A DNA stretch of 64,000 bases from assembly GCA_013398295.1 (NCBI GenBank), contig VZSF01006848.1, positions 62,001 to 126,000 on the forward strand. The letters run 5' to 3'. Positions 50,201 to 60,000 of the stretch are shown here, piece by piece. The DNA comes from Chionis minor. Lineage: Eukaryota > Chordata > Aves > Charadriiformes > Chionididae. Made by a program: the position numbers and the translations under genes. The notes below the pieces were generated by a model. It had not been told where the DNA came from. It did not search any database and worked only from the letters and a program-made list of their open reading frames with translations. Numbering within the stretch: position 1 is the first letter of the stretch; every line of letters starts with the position of its first letter.

Positions 50201-51416
50201 TATTGCTAAGTGGAATGAGCTGACCCAGCTATTTAAAAAAAAAAAAAATTATCTAGGGTTTTAAATATTGGCTTGGCAGTCGGCCGGCTGCTCTAAATCT
50301 AAGACCAAATTATTCTGTATGCTGTTTCAGGCACTGGTGCAGCCAATGCAAAGGTCGTGATAACTATGCTGTTTACTGTCAGGCTTGTCCTTGCCTGAAT
50401 ATGCTTCTCCCCATTACATTAGGGTGATTGATGGACGGAACTTGGTGCCTTTACTGCAAGGAAGAGCTCAACAGTCAGAGCATGAGTTCCTGTTTCACTA
50501 TTGTGGGTCGTACTTGCATGCAGTGCGGTGGCACCAAAAGGACAGTAAGTATAAATGTTTGTTCCGTGGTAACTGCAAAACTGAAGTTTTCTCCTCTTGA
50601 TAGCCGTCTTGCTAATTGACAGACTTATTACATGACGGGTGTTTATCAGCACTGATCTCTGAGATTCTTGAAATTCTTGTGCGTGACATACCAGTGGCTC
50701 TGGCTACCTGGACATGTCTTACAACAAAGAAATATTTGTAAGTAACAAACCTATAGGAAGTGGGGGNNNNNNNNNNNNNNNNNNNNNNNNNGGGGGGGGG
50801 GTTGGGGGGGAGGAATACAGGCTGTCTACTACTGCACTGGAAATTTAGTATGGCTTTCTTGATATTTCTAGTGGTTTTTACCTTCAAAGTCAGTACTCCA
50901 CACAGAGAATCTGATTTGTGGTGATGGGGGTCCCAGGGTGTGTAAGAAGAGGTCTCCTTAGTAAATAGCTGCACTCCTGTTGCTTCAAGGCACTTCCCAT
51001 TTTCCTGTATTGTCTTGTAGTTGTGCCATAAGATTTCTTTCCTGCCAGGTGGAGCCATCTGGAAGGCTCATTATGTGACCCCCATCTTTCATCCACCTGG
51101 GGCTGGGGCTTGTTATGGAAAAGGAATTTGCCCGTGTTCTGGGGAAGGTGTGACCCATTATGACCCTCCGTTGCTGTTTGATCTCTCACGAGACCCTTCT
51201 GAAGCCAAACCTCTGTCGGCTGACACCGAGCCACTCTTTGACACTGTAATACAGAAGATTGGAAGAGCCATAGAAGACCATCGCAGGACACTGACCCCAG
51301 TCCCAGAGCAGCTCTCCGTGTACAACGTGGTGTGGAAGCCATGGCTGCAGCCATGCTGTGGGACCTTCCCATTCTGTTGGTGTGATAAGGAAGGTGACAG
51401 CACACAAAGTTTGTGA
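38222..51416 (+). CDS. Gene 2: arylsulfatase, ARSD/L/H/F group (10 coding exons)
   Basis: This is the second complete sulfatase of the cluster. Its coding exons are 38222-38268, 40930-41079, 42339-42460, 43423-43545, 45052-45475, 47208-47344, 47549-47683, 49575-49737, 50423-50544 and 51049-51416, which join to 1791 nt (596 codons). The Asp pair is 50-51, the formylglycine Cys is 90, G-K-W-H has Lys149 and His151, the membrane hairpin is at about 203-252, H-V-H-T is at 303-306, Asp357-His358 follow, and the catalytic Lys is 382. Possible N-glycosylation sites are Asn62, Asn129 and Asn348. From memory, exons 4 and 5 ([13 protein letters not shown] and H-D-V-T-E-Q-P) look closest to human ARSD, while the last exon looks ARSH-like and is largely shared with gene 1, so one-to-one orthology is doubtful. 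A CpG island lies upstream. A short 3' UTR may end after aataaa at 51510. Confidence 0.92.
38269..40929. other. Gene 2 intron 1
   Basis: 2.66 kb with only simple sequence, including a (TA)n/(CA)n microsatellite at 39146-39172. No other exon recognised. Confidence 0.6.
39146..39172. repeat. (TA)n(CA)n microsatellite
   Basis: An alternating ta run that passes into ca repeats, in intron 1 of gene 2. Confidence 0.9.
40930..41079 (+). CDS. Gene 2 coding exon 2: signal segment and Asp pair
   Basis: 150 bp, residues 16-66: [13 protein letters not shown] leader, then [15 protein letters not shown]. The acceptor is gtgtttcag and the donor gtaaaa. Confidence 0.94.
42339..42460 (+). CDS. Gene 2 coding exon 3: formylglycine site
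   Basis: 122 bp, residues 66-107, with [16 protein letters not shown] (Cys90). The acceptor is ttttttag and the donor gttggg. Confidence 0.97.
43423..43545 (+). CDS. Gene 2 coding exon 4
   Basis: 123 bp, residues 107-148: [14 protein letters not shown], then [14 protein letters not shown]. The acceptor is tctgtcag and the donor gtaagg. Confidence 0.96.
   Translation, partial: GWRPATGTERCSGTLGQEGSLLMKRLLPGCYRNKAIPLDS
43546..45051. other. Gene 2 intron 4
   Basis: 1.5 kb. An open frame at 43881-44384 has no family resemblance and no splice support. No repeat recognised. Confidence 0.55.
45052..45475 (+). CDS. Gene 2 coding exon 5: G-K-W-H and membrane hairpin
   Basis: 424 bp, residues 148-289: [20 protein letters not shown], and two hydrophobic segments around 203-226 and 229-252. 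The exon ends in R after S-F-I-K. A CR1 element begins a few bases beyond the donor. Confidence 0.97.
45480..46262 (-). mobile_element. CR1 LINE, 5'-truncated, antisense in gene 2
   Basis: Read on the minus strand, this is the C-terminal part of CR1 ORF2 ([24 protein letters not shown]) followed by its 3' UTR. The open part 45776-46198 covers 140 codons; the rest is interrupted. The 3' end of the element (atcacagaatcac on the + strand) begins about five bases after the splice donor of exon 5 of gene 2. The left end in element terms fades near 46262. It is not mobile in this state. Confidence 0.94.
46263..47207. other. Rest of gene 2 intron 5
   Basis: AT-rich intron sequence with no recognised feature. 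Confidence 0.6.
47208..47344 (+). CDS. Gene 2 coding exon 6
   Basis: 137 bp, residues 289-335: [15 protein letters not shown], then [13 protein letters not shown]. The acceptor is tttttaag and the donor gtaagt. Confidence 0.97.
47549..47683 (+). CDS. Gene 2 coding exon 7
   Basis: 135 bp, residues 335-380: [34 protein letters not shown]. Asp357 is the predicted metal ligand. Confidence 0.97.
48357..48410 (-). mobile_element. Short CR1 3'-end fragment
   Basis: The text cacagaatcctctaggttgg and aagggacctt is the reverse complement of the CR1 terminal region. Only about 50 bp remain, in intron 7 of gene 2. Confidence 0.65.
48411..49574. other. Rest of gene 2 intron 7
   Basis: No exon-like segment or recognised repeat. 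A short T run occurs near 49201. Confidence 0.55.
49575..49737 (+). CDS. Gene 2 coding exon 8
   Basis: 163 bp, residues 380-434: [16 protein letters not shown] with catalytic Lys382, then [11 protein letters not shown]. The acceptor is ctgcag and the donor gtatgg. Confidence 0.97.
50423..50544 (+). CDS. Gene 2 coding exon 9
   Basis: 122 bp, residues 434-475: [11 protein letters not shown] and H-E-F-L-F-H-Y-C-G. The donor is gtaagt at 50545. It is clearly diverged from the same exon of gene 1, unlike the next exon. Confidence 0.96.
50767..50791. other. Assembly gap (25 N) inside a G run
   Basis: Twenty-five N bases with g runs on both sides (50762-50766 and 50792-50810), in the last intron of gene 2. 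The true length of the G-rich tract is unknown. Confidence 0.99.
51049..51416 (+). CDS. Gene 2 terminal coding exon 10
   Basis: 368 bp, residues 475-596 and stop. It contains the Cys-rich end [14 protein letters not shown]. Bases 51127-51391 equal 23622-23886 of gene 1 base for base. After that the two genes diverge at once in the last codons and the 3' UTR. Confidence 0.97.
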
Positions 51417-51509
51417 GATGGATGTCTGCTAACATGTCCTGTGGCGCTCAGTCTTCTGCTGACAAAACTTTCAGCAGCTTTCCTTTCTCTGGGAAGCAAA
51501 GTGGATGAA

Positions 51510-51515
51510 AATAAA
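51510..51515 (+). terminator. Candidate poly(A) signal of gene 2
   Basis: An aataaa hexamer about 94 bp after the stop codon. A second aataaa at 52114-52119 could give a longer 3' UTR of about 700 bp. The sequence alone does not decide which is used. Confidence 0.5.
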
Positions 51516-51519
51516 GAAA

Positions 51520-54500
51520 AGGAATGTTGATCAGAGATTTCCCGTTTCATTCTTCACCACTAGCCAAAGGTCTAAGGAAATACTGTCTGGTGTGGTGAAG
51601 GGCTTGAATGGAGATGGGTTTTGTGGATTTGCATGTAAGAGACAGCTGTAGAGGTATATGTCTAATATCTGCCTAATTTATGCCTGCTCAAGGAAGACAA
51701 TTGGAGAACTCTGCAGAGAGTCTAGCTGAGCTGAGCAGGCAGTGGTAAGAAATACTAGACTTACGCAGAACTCTCTGTCCCTGTAGTCCACAAATCATGG
51801 CCGTGCTCTGTCCAAATTTAGTAGTTGGAGTCATCTTTGTTTCCTGTACTGTTCTCTGATCTCTGCAGAAATATTGTTGAGAAGTTGAGCAATACCTGAG
51901 ATAGTGGATTTGATTAGTGAGGGATCATCCTCAATTTGTAACAGCTTTTTGAACAAATCTGTAGCTTTAGCTGCGTACCTAGCCTATATGACAGACAGTA
52001 CGAAGTACAAAATGTTGATGTGCAGTTAAAAGAAGGAAGCACTTTGTTTTTCAGAAAGAGGTCCTGGTGCATGCTAATTTGGCAAACTGCAATTTTATTG
52101 CATACAAGATGCCAATAAAAATATTTTTACATTAATACTTTGCACTGCTTCAGTGTCAGTTCTAGAAAAACAATGTTCATTTGAGAGTCATATTGGAATT
52201 AATATTCAAAAATATAAAAAAAAACAACTGTGGTGTGACCCTAGCCAAGCTTTCTAAGGAGACATGACTTTGCACTGGTTTGCAGTGAAATTGCAGATAT
52301 TTTAGGACGTTGAACTGTATTAATAGCTATATTTTTGCAGGAATAGATGAAATCAGGATTTGTTATAAGCGTGTTGCTAGAACTCTAGAGAAATTGGAGT
52401 TCAAATTTAGTAAATGGAAAAATATGATTTTAGGGGGGTTGTTGTTGTTTTGTTTATCCCCTCGAATAACCCTGCAAACATTTTACTTCCTCAGCCAGTT
52501 TACTTGATTAAGAATTTTTTTCTTATCTCTTAGTGTTTTTTCCTAAGTGTGACTTAGAAACAATTTTACAAATTTCTGTTTGTGTCATTGCAAAATTTAT
52601 GTTCTTCACTACTCTAGGTTAACTCAGAAAGCTTGTCAAAGGTAGAAGGGACTATATGAATGCCAGTGTTTGCTTTTAGCGCTCAGACATGTGAAAAGCT
52701 AGGCAGAAAGTGGCAGTAGAGAGCACACAGTGACTCAAAAAATTACGTTTTTGCTGGCAGAGAAGTTGCCTGTATGCAACAGTCAGTAACCAGCAGCTTC
52801 CTGTGCTAAGGCACACTGAAAAAAAGTTAGCTGAAAAGGACGAAATACTGCAAGGCTCAAAAAGCAGAGATTAAAAAAAATCTCCTTTCTGATTCATTGT
52901 TACAAAGCTCTTTTTCTAAATAAAAAAAAAAAAGGTCTTGGTTTAAAGCTAAGTTCTGTTGAAGACAGTAAGAAATCCCAGCTGTTAACGCTGTATTGGG
53001 TCACTAATGTATGGTGAGGAACAGGATGCAAGGTCTGTGCTAGCAGAGTCCCTCCTCTGCTTCCAGATAGTTTTGTTATCAGAGAAAAATTTAAAGGTAT
53101 GGGTTTTCTTTTGGGTTGGGTTGGGGTTTTTTTTAAGACATGCCAGAAGCAGCGTGGACACATCTTCAGTAGTGATCACATGTTGAGAAAGATGTAAACA
53201 GTCTAGAAAGGCTGACAGAAAAACTTAGTCATAATTTGGACCAAAGACAGGTGGAAATTAATGCTTGTTACTGGCAACTTTTAAAGATCCATCTTTCCCA
53301 AAGCACAATGTAATTTCTGAGAAATGTGATTTTTTTCAAGAAAAATCTTTGCACCAAAAGCATCACAAGCTGTTAAGTAATCATAGAAAATAAGTAGCAT
53401 AGTCAAACAGGTATGAGTAAAAGTAGCCCAATTTAGAAACTTATAAAATTAACTGAATACAGTCATAAGTGCAAGGAGGTCAACAAATAAAAACCTGCTT
53501 CCAACCATGATTATTCCTGCTGTGTATTGTACAAATCTGATAGTTTAAGCTGCTTCACCTTTCCACCTCATGGACTCTTCCTAAGTTCTCTAAAACACAG
53601 TGTTAAATTCAGCATTCAGTGTATTCAAGTAACTCGGAAAACTGAAATGTCAACAAACACACAGAAGAAAGCTCCTCTAAGTAATTCCTGAAGACCGTTT
53701 GAAGGGTAAAGTCTATTATAAGAGAGTTAAGTTCTGAAAGAAGTGTGAGTGGTGAGGGGAATACTAAACTTTCAGTTCTTGGGGGTGGGGGAAGAAAGTG
53801 CAGTTAGTATCTTCAGCACAGACCGGTCTACCTTTCCTGAGAACACAACCAAGAAGAAAAGACAATGTGACAGAAGAAAAGGGGAAGGACAAGCTAGTCT
53901 TCTTTTCCTTCCTGGAAAGCAGGAAAAGTAAGGTAGGAGAAACTAAACCACAGGGCTCTGAGTGCTTTGTTGTTATTATTTACAGCATATCTTGAGGCAC
54001 TGAAATAGGGTGGTGACAGGCTGTTATACAAATCTGTGCAGAACTAACTGGATAGGGAATCTAGCAAAGGTGATAGCCATGTCGTGCCAGTATCTCAAGA
54101 AAAAGGACTTTGTACTTCGCCTGGAATTCCTGTAAAACCTGCAGGGCAGTTACGGTTTTCTGGCTGTTGCTGGCAGGGATCCCAGGCGGTTTCTGTGCTG
54201 GAAACTGGGGGCAGGGAGAATAAGAGGAAAAGGAGCAAGTCCCAGCCTGCTCCCTCCCACACACATCTTGGAGGATCAGGACTGCTCAGCGCACCAAGAG
54301 GCAAGAGGGATTTCAGAGCAAGAAGAGTAATTGAGACGAGGGTTTGTTTTCCACATTGTTAAAAGGGGTTGGCCTTTTTTATTAGTCTTGATGATCATTT
54401 ATTGCGGCATACTGGCTTACAGAGGGAATTACTATCTCATGTTTCCTCGGATTTCTGTAAGTAACTGCTGATTTCTAGAGGCTGATGTTCAATTTATGAA

Positions 54501-57003
54501 TTAAGTTGGTTTTTTTCATTCAACAGCTAAGGAAACTGGAAAAGCCCTAGGGCCTCGTAGTGGGTTCATCATATCCTAGTGATGTCAGTGAGAGCTCTGC
54601 TTTCAGAAGGAATCAGCCCTTAACAGAGAAATGTGAATATACATATTTAAATAGCAGGATTTTAACAAGTTTGGTACTTCTTCTAGTCCTTCGGTAAGAG
54701 TAGTGGTCCTAACATGGCTTGCAGTACATCAGGAAGTGCTAATGTTAATTTTAATTGTGCCACAGCCAATGGTTTCAAACCCAAATATCCTTTGAAACCA
54801 CCGCTGCACCTCCCTGGTTGGAAATTCACTACTTTCCCAAGGGGGCTGTACAAAGTCTCTGTCTAAATACCAATATGCCTTCTGCGACCAGCTGGCTGAG
54901 CTGCATGAACCTGTGGGGAGAAAGTGGAATGCAGCCAAGCTGTTGTACCAGCTTGGAAAGCTTCTCAACGCCCAGGGAAAATCCAGGGATTTCTTAGATG
55001 TCCAGATCTGTCTAGTTTCTTTGCACCATTACAGCTCACAAGGGCTGTGATGATCCTCAGCTACTCAGTGCAGAGTGAGAACATTTTCACTGCACTAGTT
55101 TTGGCTTAATCATGTACCCCGAACCCTTTAAATGCAACATTGCCTACAAGCTGCTGGAAAGGTAGAGCTCTGCCTCCATTGTTAAAGCTGTGTAAAGATG
55201 TTCCAACGGACCAGGCCCATTGCTAGTTCCTCCTGCGGGCAGGTTAATGGGTTAATGCACTTGCTTGTCACCTCAGCACTGTCCTACGGGGCCATAGTTC
55301 ATCAGGGCTTCAGAGGAACTGCTGCCAGGCTGTGATTCTGAGACATCACTACCGTACAAATAAAAATATTTCAGCTCTTAATAGTGCATCCTTTGCCTCA
55401 CATTAATACAGTCTGCTTTCCAAAGAACGATATTAGGCTTCTGGCATCTGCATTCACAACAAGGTCCTGCTTCAAACAGCTCAATGTGTTGGGTCACAGG
55501 GATCTTACTGCTTCCCCATTAATCTCTGACTCAGCCACTGGGCAGGGAGGATGAGCTCTCAGTATTGTCCTTCAGGATGGGAGAGGAAAAACAAAAACCA
55601 AAAAAACAAACCCCAAAACCCAGAAGTCTTTCATTGGTCAAGATGAAACTTTTCAGTTCTCTGTGTATAGAAGTGACTTTATGCTTACAAATGTGCTTTT
55701 AGTTATTGTAGAAAGTAAATATTCATGTTAGCTTCAATCTGTTCCTTAATAGAGTTGACAACATCTTTGTTCTTGTGCCAGTTTGAAATGGAAATAAGCG
55801 TGGAAAAGTAGGGATTTTGCATGGATGGGATATTTCAGATTTTTATCTTTCTTCACAGTGAAGGAATGAATGTCATCTCTAATTTAGTTCAGTGTACAGC
55901 AGGAAGATGAACTTATGCCGATCCCTGTGGAGCTGGTTTATCATGTACTTCTGCATGACTGTTTGCATGACTCTAGTGTAACGTTTTCTGCAGATCCCTT
56001 AGTCTGTGGCCATTCACAAGGAAAAGGCATTTCCCAAGCCATTCTTTGACCAAAGTGACCAGTTGTCTCTCTGTTTCAGCAAGCATACGAAACTGCTTCC
56101 ACTCATAAAATTTGCGTTGCTGGACAAAAACAAATATTTAGAAACTGAAAGGTTATTTCTAGGTTTTTAAAGTCCAGGTTGAGTTCCTAGAGTTGGCCGG
56201 TAGAAAAATTGGCTTGTTTAAACTTCTGAATGGCGTTAAGCTTTGAAGTCCTTTAAGGAAATAATCATAATGATATTTATGTTTCTGGACAGTTTTTAGT
56301 AACATTCAGATAGAAACACCTCCTTGAATGTATTAGATGGCATCCAAATCTAGGAACATTGCAGTTCCTTCTCTAAGAATTATACAGCAAGTATTGCTTT
56401 CCAGGATGAATTTTCTTGCAGGCTTTTTTTTTTTTTTTTTTTTTTTTTTTAAGTTTCTAAGCTCACTGTAAGGATTAGGTTATTTTCTTGTACCTTAAAG
56501 ATAATTTGAGCTTAAGTGAAAGTGAGATACTAGCTTTACTTCTCATTACCTCATTTGTAAAATGATGAAAAACTTCCTTTTAGTGAACACCAACAGTTCT
56601 GTGCATGTATTGAGTCATTGCTGCCTTTAATACTTGTTTAAAACCGTGGGCATTTAGCTTTCGTGCCAAACACTCACAAGTCCCCCTGAAGTTCTTGGCA
56701 GCTGAGAACAGACCAGATCTTGCAAAGCTGCGTGCTGTGCTAGCTGACCTTACCTGTCTTCAGAAATGCTGTTTCTGCCTTGCCGTGTCAGTTCCACGAG
56801 GCTCTGCTGGCACGAACTCCAGAATGTAGGGCCTCTGGAATCCAGCCCTGGTATTTCTGTCCACTTCTGTTGAAGCCAGCTGTAGGCAGAGGGCAACAGG
56901 ATTTCGGTAGTGCAGGGCAGTTAATGACTAACCTCACAGACAAGATCATCAGAACCATTGGGCTCTTATATTTTTTTTCTTTTATTTTCCCTCCCACCAC
57001 CAG
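51520..57003. other. Spacer between genes 2 and 3
   Basis: 5.5 kb with no CpG island, no recognised gene and only simple tracts (A run near 52921, 27-T run at 56424-56450). It must hold the 3' end of gene 2 and the promoter and non-coding 5' exon of gene 3, none of which can be placed exactly. Confidence 0.5.
56424..56450. repeat. T homopolymer, 27 bases
   Basis: An uninterrupted T run upstream of gene 3. Its length is likely to vary and to be error-prone in sequencing. Confidence 0.97.
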
Positions 57004-57020
57004 AATTTGTGTAACCAACT

Positions 57021-57073
57021 ATGTACCCGTTTCACACAAGGGGAAGCCAGGAAGTTTACCAGAGAAAACAATG
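57021..57073 (+). CDS. Gene 3 coding exon 1 (predicted start)
   Basis: An exon of 57004-57073 is suggested by an acceptor after cccaccaccag and a donor gtaaga. ATG at 57021 gives 17 codons plus two bases, matching the phase of exon 2. The encoded stretch is polar ([15 protein letters not shown]), so the signal anchor would start about residue 20. Another upstream exon is possible. Confidence 0.45.
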
Positions 57074-60000
57074 GTAAGAAATTACATTCACTGAGGGTCT
57101 TCCTGGTTTTTACATGCTGGGCTTAAGAAAATTTAAACAGATGTCCCCTTTTTTGAGCAGTTAATCAGTTAATACAGGTTTAGAACTATTGGTTTTTCAA
57201 GGCCTTTAACCCTACTTTTATAGGACATGGAATTTTAAGAGTATTTATTATATATGTTATAGTACATTTAATAGGCATTTGTCACACTGTGATATCTATC
57301 AATGAACTAGCAGCCAGTCAATACATTGTAGCATACGTATTTTACTTCAGGTGAACATCTGTAAGCCTCCTCTTGAAAACACCTTGAGCAACTAAGATGC
57401 ATGTTGAGGCATTCTTAGGGTATTGTAGGAAGATAGCCAAGGTTAAGCCTGTTGCTGCAACCTTCATTTTGCAGATGGTTCCACGGCTGAAGGAGCACTT
57501 TGCAGGTGCTTTGTGTAGCACCGGCTGCAGTGGGCACGACAGTCAAAGCATTACCATCATAACCAGTGTGCCTCCACACCAACCACCTCCATGCTCCTGT
57601 CCCACTCATTCCAGGAGCATTAACAGTATGTCCTACACCTCTGTACAAGGAGCCTTGCAAACATCCAAGTGCTCATTCTGCTGGGAGCATCTGCTGAGAT
57701 CAGTGCAAATCTCAAAATAGAAATGCACATACAAGATTACCGTGTGAATCACGAAAATAAAATTCCGAGTTTAGTAAACTCAAGAACTTTTGTAGCTATT
57801 CAGGAGCTCCATCTGCTGGCAGCATTTGGTATCTGTTTGCATTTATAGTGAGTCTTAATAAAACTTTAAGAGTAGTAGTTTAAAGTCTATTGTAAAGCTT
57901 GCACATGTTTTTGTAATAATACCTCTTTACTTTTAATTTCAGGAGCTGCCTAAACATTTGGTTAATTTTGTTCTTTTTTCCAAGAATCTGTCTATCAAAT
58001 CCTTCAAAACCCAATTTTTTACTGATACTGGCTGATGATCTTGGTATTGGAGATGTGGGTTGCTATGGTAATGATACGATAAGGTAAGAATGTATTTTAC
58101 CAACTAAATTATCCTTTCCTGGTGAATTTCAGTATAAACACTCAGGAAAAAACACTGATGACAGTATTAGAAAATCCATTATTACGGATTAGTTTATCTA
58201 GGTATGCTTCTTTTCAAACCATGTACAAAATAAATGTTCAACAGTAATATCTACTGGAGTAATAATTACACGGGCATGCTTAAGCAACTTTCTTGGGCTT
58301 CTATTCTTCCACATATACAGTTCGAACTTTGCAAATGTGTCTATGCACTGTATTTGCCAGGCATGTGTATAATTTATAAGTTTCCACAACTCCAGGGTTG
58401 AAAAATCAAGAACTAAGATTAGAATTTAATATCAGCTAACAACTCTAGAAGGCTTGTATGAAATGACAGCTTGGTCTATGTGATATATTTATCCCTAGTG
58501 CACTTATCAGTCTATATATAGATTGATTGACAGAACGATTGCGTATGTATCCTGTGTTTAACCTATTGTAGTCTTGGAAATTGTTTTGTCCTGTGTCTAT
58601 TAATGTCATCTTTTTCACTATGCTGCCTGAGCTTCTGATGTGGGGTAGACCTGAAATATATTTTCTTTTCTTTTTTTTTCTTTTAAGTTATTAGTAAAAA
58701 TGTATTTGTCCATGGAAAATTCATTTCTAAGGAGTCAAAATACCTCAAAAAATATGTAACACCAAGCTTTCCTAGTAGAGTTGTAGATAGAGAGAGCTGT
58801 AAATTTGATGGTGACATCCTCGACAAAGCTAGGAGGAGTGGGATGGCATGAAATTCTGTGTAATACAGTTTTATCAGAGATGGGATTTTTCTCTTCAGGA
58901 CCCCTAACATTGATGGCCTGGCAAAGGAAGGAGTGAGACTTACTCAGCACATTGCTGCAGCTGCTGTCTGCACTCCGAGCAGAGCAGCTTTCCTGACTGG
59001 CAGATACCCCATCAGATCAGGTTGGGCCTCACTCTAACGGTTCACTGCAGTTTGTCTAGCCATTGTTGCTATTAAAAATCCCCTTAAATAAGCCATTTTA
59101 AAGACTAGTTAATCTAAGGATTTGGGGTCTCAGTGAGATGGGCAAGAATAAAGATGACTAGGTGTAGTGATTGATTTCTATGGGAAAATCCCCAAATAAT
59201 GCACATTTAATGTGGCTAAATGACAACACAGAAATGGGTGAAATTCAAACAACACAAAGCACCCAGAAGTAGAAACGTGAAGAATAAAATTTTGTAAACA
59301 TTGTATGTTCAGTGGTATTAAGATTATATTAAGTAAAGTCTAATATTTTGAATATCCTGGCAAACTTTTTCATGGTGAAAAATGTTAGACTGTGGAATAG
59401 CTCTCAACAATTATGTTTTAAAATACATTTACTTCAGCCATGTAAATTCATGACAGAAAATTGCAATGGACTAGCAGATAATGACATGGGACTTGGAAAA
59501 AACATCGTTCTGGGGGTCAGTCAGAATATCCCAGGGATTGCTTAACTGGCTTATGAAAGGCACTAGGCTTAGGCAACTGAGTCCCATTCATTAGAAAGAA
59601 CGATCTGAGACTAAAATCAAACAAGCCAGATTTCAGATTTTCAAAGACTGTTCTTCCTCTCTAGGCATGGCATCAAGCACTCAACGGCAGATTCTCTTTT
59701 GGAACGGGTGTTCTGGAGGGCTCCCACCAAATGAAACTACTTTCGCCAGAATACTGCACCAGCAAGGTTATTCTACAGCACTTGTAGGTATGAGACATAG
59801 CAACTTGCCACATTTATATATCTTGTTAATTCAAATGAGGCTGCTTCTGTAAATATTTTTCTTTGCTAACATGTCTAGGGTCATTTATACTAGAGTTTCT
59901 CGTATGCATAACTTTCAAAATCAGCAGGGTATTTAGAATGCCATCCACAACCCCCCAATGTCAGGACAGCATACCTGATAAAACCAAAATGAGGATGTAT

